This document shows positions 6,585 to 14,567 of a stretch of 64,000 bases of DNA, one piece after another. The translations under genes and the position numbers were made by a program. The stretch is from UBA5066 sp046331465 (GTDB lineage Bacteria > Acidobacteriota > Thermoanaerobaculia > UBA5066): contig JAXLQV010000003.1 of NCBI GenBank assembly GCA_046331465.1, positions 1,240,001 through 1,304,000 on the forward strand, read 5' to 3'. Position 1 is the stretch's first letter; every line of letters begins with the position of its first letter. The notes beneath the pieces were generated by a model. The model searched no databases, was not told where the DNA came from, and saw only the letters and a program-made list of their open reading frames with translations.

Positions 6585-8717
6585 TTACGTCTCCCAGCGG
6601 ATGCCGGTGTCCTGGTACCGGAGAAAGAAGCCAGGAGCCAGCTGCTCGGACAGGTGGCTAGCGAGCGGTTCGCTCTGTTTACGGATGGCCTTGATCGCTC
6701 TGAGGATTGCGGCAGAAATCGCGGTTCGGGCCCGCTTCTGCTCCGGTCCCTCGCTCCGCGGCTTTCCGCCCAACCCACTTACGCTCCGAATGTACTTCTC
6801 GATCTTCTCGGTCTGATCGTCGCATCGAGCGATGCTGGTCTCGTCGCAGAACTCCACGGCCTCCGCGCGGTCCTCCCGCAGCTTGAGGAGTTCGACCCTC
6901 ATCGACTTCAGTGTCTCCTCGTCCACCCCAAGCGGTAGCGATCCCGGTCGATCCGTCAGGATGGTCTTTCCGTCGTGCGCGGCGAGCCCGGCCTCTCCTG
7001 GGCCCACGGTGGTCGAGATGGTTCCTACAGACTGGGGCTTGCCCTCTGAGATGTCCATGAGCTCAAAGGCGTTCAGAATCTTGCCAGGGCGCTGTAGCAG
7101 CAGCCGGATGTAGGTGAGTCCCTTCTGGGGCTTCATGAATACCGGCCGTGCTCCTCGATACCGCAGGATCCATGCTTCGCCTTCCTGGCGGAACTGGTAG
7201 TCGCCTCCGCGATCACGCACGGAATTCGGACGAGGACCGTCGGGAAGGCTGCCGTCCGCCCGCCGGAGCCCCTCTGAAGCCAGGAGCATCGGCAGTGAGG
7301 TCGCCGGCAGCTTCCCCGTCCGCATTTCCTTCGAGAGCGCTCCGAAGATCTGCGCGAGGACACGGTCGACCTCGCTGCCGTGCCGTCTGCAGAGGGCGAA
7401 GATCGCCTCGGCCGCGCCTTCGGCATCGAAATGCAGAGACTCCATGAGGCTTGGAATCGCTCGATTGGCCTCCCCGCAGCGCGCGAGGAAGGCTTCGACG
7501 CTGCCGGCCTCCGCGTAGCGATCAGCCGACGCGACGTACTCCAGCGGAAGCAGTCGAGCCTCTTCGCTCCACTCTCCCCTCTCCAGGCCGATCTCGTAGC
7601 CGTCCTCCGGGTCGAACGCCTCCAGGCCGGCGGCAAGCACGCCGAAGCGCCGGTCGATGCACTGGGAGCACTTCCCGCAGTGGGGCCGGGAGGAGAGCCT
7701 GGTATTCACGTGCGCGCAGCTGACCGAATCCCGAATGAGGTCCTGCGCTCCGCAATCGACAAGAAGCTTCAGGACCTCGGCGCGTGTCTTGAGAACGAAC
7801 GGGTTCTCAACTGCGAGGGGACGGCCCGCAACGGCCTCCAGGATTCGAGAGAAGCCTCGCAGAACTCGAGGGTGCGCCGTCCTCGTCGCCGCGGCCCCGA
7901 TGATCTGGGGTGACACTGGAAGGTTGAGGGCCACGACGCCGTTTTCGAACAGCAGGACCCTCGGGCGGCCGACGAGATGGGCCACCGCACCGGCAAGCGA
8001 GGCGTAGAGGAACGATCGGGACCGCTGGCTATGCTCGGGCCGCAACCTCGCATCGTGTTTCATGACCTGGATGCCGACGTGGTCGGGTCCCCGTTCGTGA
8101 GAGAGGCCCCGAAGGCGTCCGACGAGGGTGCGCTGGAGCTTCCAGGTCTTGCTCGCAGCGCGATGGCTTACGAGGATGACGTTTCTCTTCTCGGTACCTA
8201 TTAGCTGAGCGGCTCCGGAGAGGGAATCCAGCCCACCGGAGAAGAGCGCGACCTCGTCGATGTGGCCCCACTCCAGCATCGGGCTGCCGTCGTGCTGCGA
8301 GAAGCTGAGCTGTTCAAATACGTCGATCTGGCCCTCGACGAAGTCGAAGGTGAAGTCGTCGTCCGACAGGGCGCCGATCGTTCGTTCGAGGAGATCTCGA
8401 ATCTCGGGCTTCGACCAGAAGGACAGACACTTCACCCCGATGACGAGGTGAATCTGCCGCCGAAACCTGAGGTTCATGTCGGGGACACGGACGTCTCCTC
8501 GAGTAAGGGCAGAGTCGGCCGCGAGCACGTACGAAGCAATGAGGATCAGATCCTTGAACTCCTCGGTCAGGCGTCCCGTCAGCTTTTCGCTGATGCCGGC
8601 GACGTCAACAGTGAGGTTTCGGTCGTGGCCGCCGGCAGCCACGCGCAAGGCGCCTACAGGCGCCCGCGGGAAGGAGACTCCCCCGCAGAGGACCCATTGC
8701 TCGGGCGGACGGTTCAC
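6585..8717 (-). CDS. QueC-like PP-loop enzyme with C-terminal winged-helix/coiled-coil module
   Basis: A 710-residue protein. Residues 155-365 form a QueC-like core: the PP-loop SGGLDS at 160-165 and a zinc site with Cys334 plus CGKCSQC at 347-353 followed by IDRR. QueC itself makes preQ0 from carboxy-deazaguanine and is about 230 residues. Here there are about 150 extra residues before the core and 345 after it. Residues 505-710 match, by eye, a module seen at the C-terminus of many bacterial regulatory ATPases: FRQEGEAWILRY, then KGLTYIRLLLQRPGKI, a charged coiled coil, GLGGKPR, KRARTAISAAILRAIKAI and an aromatic end. The GTG start overlaps the partner gene as GTGA. QueC-like proteins occur in Qat and type IV CBASS defence; no tRNA-modification genes are nearby, so a defence role is inferred. 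Confidence 0.8.
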   Translation of the reverse strand: MNRPPEQWVLCGGVSFPRAPVGALRVAAGGHDRNLTVDVAGISEKLTGRLTEEFKDLILIASYVLAADSALTRGDVRVPDMNLRFRRQIHLVIGVKCLSFWSKPEIRDLLERTIGALSDDDFTFDFVEGQIDVFEQLSFSQHDGSPMLEWGHIDEVALFSGGLDSLSGAAQLIGTEKRNVILVSHRAASKTWKLQRTLVGRLRGLSHERGPDHVGIQVMKHDARLRPEHSQRSRSFLYASLAGAVAHLVGRPRVLLFENGVVALNLPVSPQIIGAAATRTAHPRVLRGFSRILEAVAGRPLAVENPFVLKTRAEVLKLLVDCGAQDLIRDSVSCAHVNTRLSSRPHCGKCSQCIDRRFGVLAAGLEAFDPEDGYEIGLERGEWSEEARLLPLEYVASADRYAEAGSVEAFLARCGEANRAIPSLMESLHFDAEGAAEAIFALCRRHGSEVDRVLAQIFGALSKEMRTGKLPATSLPMLLASEGLRRADGSLPDGPRPNSVRDRGGDYQFRQEGEAWILRYRGARPVFMKPQKGLTYIRLLLQRPGKILNAFELMDISEGKPQSVGTISTTVGPGEAGLAAHDGKTILTDRPGSLPLGVDEETLKSMRVELLKLREDRAEAVEFCDETSIARCDDQTEKIEKYIRSVSGLGGKPRSEGPEQKRARTAISAAILRAIKAIRKQSEPLASHLSEQLAPGFFLRYQDTGIRWET

Positions 8718-9484
8718 ACGGATCCCCGCCGGAGCTCGCCGCGGATCTTCTTGAACGCGTAGCCGAGGAACCTCCGCGCTCGGGCTTCCGAGAGCTCTCC
8801 TTCGAAACGCGCCTTGGAATACCAGCCGCCCGCAAAGTCCTCGACGATCCTCGCGGCCTGCCCACAGTGGGTAGCGAGGGCTTCCCGAAAGGCCTTCTGC
8901 TCCTCGAGATCGCTGAATCTCCCCCCGGGTCCGATGTGTCGGGGGAGCTCCTTGCTGATGTAGTACGAGAGGAATCTCTCGGTGAACCGAGCGAAGAAGC
9001 TCCGCGCGAGCTGCCCGAATCGGGCTGGCGTGCCGAGCTTTCCGAGCTGGAGTCGCACCTCGTCGGGAGAGGAGCCGAAGAGCGGCGATGTCTGGTCACG
9101 AAAGAGTGCCGACAGCGACTCGACCGCCGCGAACTGTGCCAGCTCGCCGGGGCCAGTGCGGGCGCGTCGGCTGTCAATCTCGCGGTCGACGGCCTCCGTG
9201 AAGGCCGCTGTTAGCTCCGAGGCCGAAGGCTCGTCCGAAACGGCGAGACCGAGATCCTGCAGCGCCTTCGCGAAGTTGGGGCTGCGTGCAGCGTCCGGGA
9301 TCTGGGTCAGGAGCCAGAACGATCTTGCAAGCGTGGGGTCGTCCGCAGCCCCGGACAGCACCTCGTCCGCCGCGTCGAGGGTCGCAGCTGCGACGGCTGC
9401 CGAACTTGCTCCGGCGCCAACGAGATCGACGACCTCACTCCAACGGCGGGTGCGGGGAAGAGGCCCTAGACGGTTGTCGCCCAT
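8714..9484 (-). CDS. Conserved partner of the QueC-like enzyme, Met-Gly N-terminus (256 aa)
   Basis: A mostly helical protein of unknown fold that begins MGDNRLGPLPRTRRW. Its C-terminal region (HCGQAARIVEDFAGGWYSKA, then AFKKIRGELRR) looks like the conserved part of a family. No catalytic motif is visible, which suggests a substrate, adaptor or sensor rather than an enzyme. The ATG is preceded by a GAGG about ten bases upstream. Its stop overlaps the QueC-like start, so the two are made together, partner first. A glycine after the initiator Met is what the QueC-like conjugating enzymes of some defence systems are thought to modify; that link is inference. Confidence 0.75.
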   Translation of the reverse strand: MGDNRLGPLPRTRRWSEVVDLVGAGASSAAVAAATLDAADEVLSGAADDPTLARSFWLLTQIPDAARSPNFAKALQDLGLAVSDEPSASELTAAFTEAVDREIDSRRARTGPGELAQFAAVESLSALFRDQTSPLFGSSPDEVRLQLGKLGTPARFGQLARSFFARFTERFLSYYISKELPRHIGPGGRFSDLEEQKAFREALATHCGQAARIVEDFAGGWYSKARFEGELSEARARRFLGYAFKKIRGELRRGSV

Positions 9485-9898
9485 ACGGAGTCGTCCTCAG
9501 CGCAACTCGATCGGTGCCCTGTCTGCAGCGCTCCAAACGTGGGTCGCGAGGCAGATTCTAGGCTCCGCTGAACCCAACCGCCGAACTCCCGACAGTCCCT
9601 CGTCCCTTCCGGTAGGTAAAGAGACGAAGGGCGAGGCAAGAGTCGCAACGCCGGAGGTCGGGAATGGTGAAAGACGACTGCGCGGTCTCAGGAGGCTCGG
9701 TCGACCCCGGAAGGGGGATCGTCGTCGGCATCTTCGCCGCAGCCGTACTCAAGCTGCTCCAGGCGGGATGGGCTCCGGAAGTCCCGGTGCTGGGCGGCCC
9801 TGAGCCCGCCCGCTCTTACGCCTTGCTATCCCCGCCACACAGAGCGTCTATGTCCGGCGCCAGGGGCGCTCAGAAGCCCCCGGCCAAGGAGGACGAAC
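9485..9898. other. Divergent intergenic region between the QueC-like module and the recombinase cassette
   Basis: This 414-base region separates the leftward two-gene module from the rightward DUF2924-recombinase cassette and must hold both promoters. A TAGAAT hexamer at 9560-9555 (leftward) could be the -10 of the two-gene module, with about 65 bases of leader, but no clear -35 accompanies it. An 80-codon rightward frame (9664-9906) has no ribosome binding site or recognisable motif and is not called a gene. Confidence 0.5.
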
Positions 9899-10447
9899 AT
9901 GGGTAGCCCCAAGCCCACCCGAGGCGCCGACGCCGCCAACGTGGCGAAGACGGCGGCCGAACTCGCGGCCCTCGCCGACCTTCCCGTCTCCGGCCTCGCC
10001 CGGAAGTACGAGGAGCTCTTCGGCACCCCCTGCCGCACCCGGAACAAGCAGTACCTCCGGAAGCGACTCGCCTTCAAGATTCAGGAGCTGGCGGAGGGGG
10101 GGCTCTCCCCCCGGGCCCTGGCCCGGATCGAGGAGCTCCAGCAGTCCCTCCCCCCGCTGGGACCCGGGGCGACGGCCAAGCGCTCCCGGCGCAAGCCCGA
10201 GCCTGCGCCCTCTGGGCCGGAGCGCGACCCGAGGCTCCCCGCCCCCGGCACCGTCCTGACCCGCCGCCACGGGAAGACCGAACACCGGGTCACCGTCCTC
10301 GACAAGGGCTTCGAGTACAAGGGCAAGCCCTACCGCTCCCTCTCCAAGATCGCCCGGGAGATCACGGGCACCTCCTGGAACGGCTTCCTCTTCTTCCTCG
10401 GTCGGAAGGGGAGTGCCCGGGACGCTGAGGGGTCCGCCAAGGCATGA
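9899..10447 (+). CDS. DUF2924 family protein
   Basis: A 182-residue protein of a family habitually encoded just upstream of large serine recombinases in phages and integrative elements. Recognisable parts are LARKYEELFGTPCRTRNKQY near residues 30-50, GLSPRALARIEEL, and the C-terminal block FEYKGKPYRSLSKIAREITG followed by SWNGFLFF. The family's role is not established; a recombination directionality or DNA-binding accessory role has been suggested by its position. An AAGGAGG lies seven bases before the ATG. Its TGA overlaps the recombinase ATG as ATGA, so the two are translationally coupled. Confidence 0.88.
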   Translation: MGSPKPTRGADAANVAKTAAELAALADLPVSGLARKYEELFGTPCRTRNKQYLRKRLAFKIQELAEGGLSPRALARIEELQQSLPPLGPGATAKRSRRKPEPAPSGPERDPRLPAPGTVLTRRHGKTEHRVTVLDKGFEYKGKPYRSLSKIAREITGTSWNGFLFFLGRKGSARDAEGSAKA

Positions 10448-12003
10448 CCCTCCGGAGGCGTCCCGCCGTTTCCGCCGAGGTCCGCCGCTGCGCCGTCTAC
10501 ACCCGGAAGTCGACGACGGCGGGCCTCGAGCAGGAGTTCAGCTCCCTGGACGCCCAGCGGGAGGCCTGCGAATCCTACGTCCGTCGCCAGCCCGGCTGGA
10601 CCCTCGTGCCCGAGCGCTACAGCGACGGCGGCTTCACCGGGGCCAACATCGAGCGCCCGGCCTTCCAGAGGCTCCTCGAAGACATCGAAGCCGGCCGGAT
10701 CGACGTGGTGGTCGTCTACAAGGTCGACCGCCTCAGCCGCTCCCTCCTCGACTTCGCCCGGGTCATGGAGCGCTTCGGGAAGGCGGGCGCCTCATTCGTC
10801 TCGGTCACTCAGAACTTCTCGACCGCCGACGCCATGGGCCGGCTGACCCTGAACATGCTCATGTCCTTCGCCGAGTTCGAGCGGGAGATGATCGGGGAGC
10901 GGACCCGGGACAAGATGGCTGCCGCCCGGCGGAAGGGGAAATGGACGGGTGGCCCGGTCCCGCTCGGCTACACCGTCAAGGACAAGCACCTTCACGTCCA
11001 CGAGCTCGAGGCGGTCCTCGTCCGCGAGGTTTTCCAGCTGTATCTGGAGGAGCGCTCCCTACTGTCTGTCGTCCGCCTTCTCAACGAGCGCCACAGGGCG
11101 ACGAAGCGTCACAGCTCCGGAAACGGGCGGCTGCGGGAGGCGCGCTCCTGGACCAAGGGAGACGTTCTTCGGGCTCTTCGGAATCCCGTCTACGCCGGCC
11201 TGATGCGCTCGCCTGAGGGGCTCCACGAGGCCGAGCACACCGCGGTCGTGGACCGGGTGACCTTCGAACGGGTCCAGGCTCTCCTCAACGCGGGGGAGCG
11301 GACCTGGAAGGGGACCGTCCGGAATCCCGACTACATCCTCCGCGGGATCCTCCGATGCGGCTGCTGCGGCTCGGCCTTCACGACGGCGTCGACCCGCAAG
11401 GGGAAGAACGAGTACCGCTACTACAGGTGCGTGAGGCGGGAGAAGGAGGGGCGGGAGGCCTGCCCCTCGTCCCCCCTCCCCGCCGACGCCATCGAGGCCC
11501 ACGTCATCGAGCGCCTGCGGGGAGCGACCCGTGGCGAGGCTCTGGCCGAGGAAGTGACTCGGCGGGTCCAGGTCCAGATCGAGGGCCGGAAGCGAGACCT
11601 CCTGACCGAGAGGAAGGGCCTCCCCGTCGAGATCGCCTCCCTCTCGTCCGAGGGGAAGCGCCTGGTCGAGACGATCGCGGAGGTTCCCGGGGCGGCTCGG
11701 CAGCTCATCGAAGCCCGCCTGACCGAGGTCGGGCAGCAGCTCGAACGCCTCCAGTCCCGGCTCTCGGCCGTGGAGCAGGAGATCGCGAACCTCGACGTGC
11801 TCGAGGTCGACGCGGGCTGGGTCGGGATGTGCCTGGCCGATTTCGACGCGATCTGGGACGTCCTGACGCCCGAGAACCGGCTCCGGCTCGTTCGGGCCGT
11901 CGTCCAGCGGGTCGAGGTCAACGAACCCGAGAACGAGGTGAAAGTGGTCATCACCGACTTCGCGAGCGCGGTAGCGGAGACGCCCTACGAGGTAGCCGTG
12001 TGA
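10444..12003 (+). CDS. Large serine recombinase (site-specific integrase)
   Basis: A 519-residue recombinase that integrates and excises the element. The resolvase domain carries the catalytic serine at residue 23 (CAVYTRKSTT), the arginine-rich VYKVDRLSRS and the GRLTLNMLMSFAEFERE helix. A recombinase domain follows (GGPVPLGYTV onward). A zinc ribbon starts at about residue 300 (LRCGCCGSAF ... YRCVRR). A long coiled coil lies near residues 370-440 and may control directionality. The length and domain order are those of phiC31-type integrases. It is coupled to DUF2924 before it and to a small HTH gene after it. Confidence 0.95.
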   Translation: MTLRRRPAVSAEVRRCAVYTRKSTTAGLEQEFSSLDAQREACESYVRRQPGWTLVPERYSDGGFTGANIERPAFQRLLEDIEAGRIDVVVVYKVDRLSRSLLDFARVMERFGKAGASFVSVTQNFSTADAMGRLTLNMLMSFAEFEREMIGERTRDKMAAARRKGKWTGGPVPLGYTVKDKHLHVHELEAVLVREVFQLYLEERSLLSVVRLLNERHRATKRHSSGNGRLREARSWTKGDVLRALRNPVYAGLMRSPEGLHEAEHTAVVDRVTFERVQALLNAGERTWKGTVRNPDYILRGILRCGCCGSAFTTASTRKGKNEYRYYRCVRREKEGREACPSSPLPADAIEAHVIERLRGATRGEALAEEVTRRVQVQIEGRKRDLLTERKGLPVEIASLSSEGKRLVETIAEVPGAARQLIEARLTEVGQQLERLQSRLSAVEQEIANLDVLEVDAGWVGMCLADFDAIWDVLTPENRLRLVRAVVQRVEVNEPENEVKVVITDFASAVAETPYEVAV

Positions 12004-12419
12004 GGTCAGGCGAGGCCACGAGCGAGCCGCTCGCAGTCGGGACGACGGTCCTCGTGGGGCGGCTGTTCCGCGTCAGGAATGGGCACGAGAAGCGTTTCGA
12101 GACGAGGCCGCCGAAGAAGCCGGAGAAGCGCCCGGCGAGGATCGCGCTGCAGCTCGCCCTCGCCCACCGGATTCAGAGGGCGATCGAGTCGGGGGAGATC
12201 AAGGACCAGGCGGACGCGGCGAGAAGGCTGGGCCTGACGAGGGCGCGGGTCTCGCAGCTACTGGACCTGACGCTACTGGCACCGGACATCCAGGAGCGGC
12301 TCCTGGACATGGATGCCACGGGCATCTCCGAGCGGACGTTACGGTCGGTCTCAGGGATCGAGGACTGGAACGGGCAGTGGCATGTGCTGACGGCGCTCCG
12401 GCTGCGTCCGGACGCATAG
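12000..12419 (+). CDS. Small HTH protein, ParB-HTH-like, last gene of the recombinase cassette
   Basis: A 139-residue protein that starts at a GTG overlapping the recombinase stop (GTGA). The centre (QLALAHRIQRAIESG, DQADAARRLGLTRARVSQLL) is a helix-turn-helix of the ParB/KorB type, followed by ERLLDMDATGISERTLRSV. Similar small proteins commonly follow DUF2924-recombinase pairs. It may regulate the cassette or assist excision; it could also be the repressor of the palindromic operators at 6.5 kb, but nothing in the sequence links them. The same frame is open far upstream, but only as a shadow of the recombinase gene. Confidence 0.75.
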   Translation: MRSGEATSEPLAVGTTVLVGRLFRVRNGHEKRFETRPPKKPEKRPARIALQLALAHRIQRAIESGEIKDQADAARRLGLTRARVSQLLDLTLLAPDIQERLLDMDATGISERTLRSVSGIEDWNGQWHVLTALRLRPDA

Positions 12420-12422
12420 CCG

Positions 12423-13808
12423 CTACCAAACGACACGCCACAGCCCTCCGCCGGTGCACGAGCCGCAGTGCTGGAAATTCTTCCAGGTGTCCAACCCTTC
12501 GAGACGGGCCACTCCTTTCTTCGCCTTGTCCGCACTGTGCCCGCCCTGCCAACGGTTGTGGCTGCAGTCCTTTGTTCTGACGAGAACGTCGTACTCGGGT
12601 CGTGAGTACGTTTTCTTGTAGAAGCGGACCTCGCCGCGTTGGGGTTTTCCTGCATCCTCGGCGGCAGTGACGTCATCGGGGGCGATCTCGTCGGCAGCCT
12701 GGGCTTCGCCATGAGCGCCTTTCGCGAGCGCAAGATGGGCCACTAGCGCCTTCTTGTCGCTCTCGAGCGTTGCCATCTTTGCCGCGAGCGATTCGATTTC
12801 GAGTCGTAGCTCTGAGTTGACCTTCCGCAGATCGTCGTTTTCTTTGGCGTAGAGATCTGAAAGTTCGGAGTATTCCCTTGCCGATTTCGCGCGCTCTCGA
12901 AGATCTGTGAACACGCGACGGCTTGCACTGTCGCGAATGGTGTCGATCTCGTGCGGTCGAACTACGCTCAGTGCCGAGGCGTTCATGATGGCGGTTCGGA
13001 GTTGCCGCCGAAACCGGTCGAGAACGGAAGCCTCGTCGGACGCTTCGGAGCGAAGCCGAACAGCAGTCCAAAGAGGGTGACGAAAAGGGCTCTCTGAAGT
13101 CTGGAGGCGTGGCCAGTAGAGACGGACAGCCCCGCTGAAGCAGGAAAGCCGAGCGCCCAGGTGGTCGGTAAGCCCCCAGCTGGCGTCACCGTCAACCACC
13201 ACCACGTTCGCGAGCCCCTGGAGGTCGTACGCGAGAGCGCCATCCAGTCCCGGCAGCGCAAGCCCATCTGGCGATTCGCTGATGACGACAACTGGAACCG
13301 TCCGCTCCGAATGCCTGATCTCCGCTGCAAGTGCGTCTCCGGGCTCGAAGCCGCTTACGCGCATCAAGGGACGCAGCTCGCTGAACCCATGAAACCAGCG
13401 ACCTGGGGCACTCAGCAGCGTTCGGATGATCTTCGGACTGCGCGGATCGAAGAGAAGCGGCTGAACAGCCGTCTCGTCAGATCCCACCTCCAAGCTGGCG
13501 TACACCGAGACGCGATCGGAGCCGTTCGTGACGGAAACGGCGGCTACGAAGCGCCGTCCGGCCGTAGACACTTCCTGAAGTCGGGCCATGAACCATGTCC
13601 GCGCGCCGTCCGTGGCTTCGTCGATTGTGAAGGTGGCGCGGCTGTGGTCTTCGGCGAGGTAGGTGCCGCTTGAAACGGAGGTATCGGCGCCCTTCGATCT
13701 GAGCCAGCCCTCGACTCGAGACCGAATGCTCGCGGCCTCCGCGGTTCGGGCCTCGGGCCAGTTCATGCCGTCGAGCCGTTCCAGTAGGTAGGCTGCCACC
13801 TTCTGCAT
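12423..13808 (-). CDS. Unknown 461-residue protein with coiled coil and Cys/His C-terminal domain
   Basis: No family is recognised. The start is placed at ATG 13808 because GGAGG lies nine bases before it; an in-frame start at 13934 lacks this. The middle (VVVVDGDASWGLTDHLG, SCFSGAVRLYWP) looks like a folded alpha/beta domain. A long coiled coil occupies about residues 300-365 (LSDLYAKENDDLRKVNSELR). The C-terminal ~75 residues (DVLVRTKDCSHNRWQGGH ... HCGSCTGGGLWRVVW) have spaced Cys and His that could bind zinc. It converges on the recombinase cassette with a three-base gap and has lower GC than the chromosome, like accessory cargo. A defence role is possible but unproven. Confidence 0.7.
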   Translation of the reverse strand: MQKVAAYLLERLDGMNWPEARTAEAASIRSRVEGWLRSKGADTSVSSGTYLAEDHSRATFTIDEATDGARTWFMARLQEVSTAGRRFVAAVSVTNGSDRVSVYASLEVGSDETAVQPLLFDPRSPKIIRTLLSAPGRWFHGFSELRPLMRVSGFEPGDALAAEIRHSERTVPVVVISESPDGLALPGLDGALAYDLQGLANVVVVDGDASWGLTDHLGARLSCFSGAVRLYWPRLQTSESPFRHPLWTAVRLRSEASDEASVLDRFRRQLRTAIMNASALSVVRPHEIDTIRDSASRRVFTDLRERAKSAREYSELSDLYAKENDDLRKVNSELRLEIESLAAKMATLESDKKALVAHLALAKGAHGEAQAADEIAPDDVTAAEDAGKPQRGEVRFYKKTYSRPEYDVLVRTKDCSHNRWQGGHSADKAKKGVARLEGLDTWKNFQHCGSCTGGGLWRVVW

Positions 13809-14316
13809 ACGACCGGACCTCCGATGTACCACCTTCGAGCGAACCCCGCCGAGCGTTTCCCCTGTGGGACCTGGCATCGAGAGCGTATCGCCTTTCCTGC
13901 AAGCGCTCGCGGTTGTACTCGCAGCCCAGTCCACCGCAGGCAGGCCAGGACCTGCGACCAGTGGAAATGGCGGGCCAGAAGGAGGTCGCGCGGCAGTTCC
14001 ATCGTGATAGCAGGCAAAGCCGCTGCGAGCGGGACTCTCGAGCTGTTAACCCTCGGGCAAACCGCCGGCCAAGACCTGTTAACCCCTCGCCCCGGTTCTC
14101 TCCCGAGTAGGCCCCCCTGAGAGCGCCCTGGGCCTCGGAATCGCCGCCGTCGACCCCGCCGTCGTTCTGAGGAACGCCGGCCTGAGATAGCCCGCGACAA
14201 CGGCCACGACGGGGAAACCCGCGCGAACACTGGCCCTTCAACGCGAAACGCCGGCATGGCTGCCGGCGCTTGTCGTTAACCGCTTGCCCTCGTGCGGGTT
14301 AGCGGGGGAGGTCAAG
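13809..14316. other. Element right-end intergenic region
   Basis: About 508 bases with no convincing gene. It contains two CTGTTAACC copies (14043-14051 and 14076-14084), a related GTTAACC (14275-14281) and a terminator-like hairpin (14249-14268). The core GGTTAACAG also occurs in the anticodon arm of the adjacent tRNA-Asn (14353-14361, + strand). The region must hold the promoter of the 461-residue protein and possibly the element's right attachment site. Confidence 0.5.
14249..14268 (-). terminator. Probable terminator downstream of tRNA-Asn
   Basis: Perfect 8-bp arms CGCCGGCA and TGCCGGCG around a four-base loop. On the minus strand the stem is followed by GTTTCGCGTT, a weak T-rich tail. 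It lies about 50 bases past the tRNA 3' end, in the right orientation to end tRNA transcription. Confidence 0.5.
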
Positions 14317-14391
<75 letters not shown>

Positions 14392-14437
14392 ACGTTCTCG
14401 AAAGAGCAGCCGCCGGGTCGCCCCGCGCGGAACGCGG

Positions 14438-14467
14438 AGTCTAGGAGACCCTGCACCGCAGCGTCAA
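14438..14467 (-). promoter_or_regulatory. Sigma-70-type promoter for tRNA-Asn
   Basis: Read leftward: TTGACG (14467-14462), an 18-base spacer, TAGACT (14443-14438). Transcription would start near 14431, about 40 bases before the mature tRNA 5' end. Confidence 0.65.
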
Positions 14468-14567
14468 GGGAGGGTCCGCTGCTACCCTCGGGCCGGCCCG
14501 GGGGGCCCCGGAGGTCCGAGACCGTCGTGACAGCCCGCTCGACGATCCTGCGCCGACAGGAGAAGGG

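Larger units (their letters stand above)
1..14316. mobile_element. Prophage or phage-derived integrative element (left part outside window)
   Basis: The stretch carries terminase subunits, a phage-type primase/helicase pair, a ParB-methyltransferase, a private sigma factor and a large serine recombinase, and none of the housekeeping genes that begin immediately right of the tRNA-Asn. Parts of it (about 6.5-9.5 kb and 12.4-14.1 kb) look lower in GC and use a wider codon range than the flanking chromosome. Structural and lysis genes are not visible and presumably lie left of position 1. The right boundary is inferred from the switch to core genes at the tRNA; no attachment-site repeat pair could be confirmed because the other end is not in the window. 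Confidence 0.8.

Noticed and set aside
6585..8717. Housekeeping QueC for queuosine synthesis
   Set aside because: It is three times the normal length, lacks neighbouring queD/queE/queF genes, lies in a prophage and is coupled to an unrelated protein.
8605..9177. 190-codon Ser/Arg-rich leftward frame inside the QueC partner gene
   Set aside because: Wrong-frame shadow; the composition is typical of frame-shifted GC-rich coding sequence.
9664..9906. 80-codon rightward frame before the DUF2924 gene
   Set aside because: No ribosome binding site and no recognisable motif, and it runs into the DUF2924 start, which has its own strong Shine-Dalgarno.
13477..14241. 254-codon leftward frame at the element's right end
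   Set aside because: It overlaps the 461-residue gene in another frame and is Arg/Gly-rich without a ribosome site.
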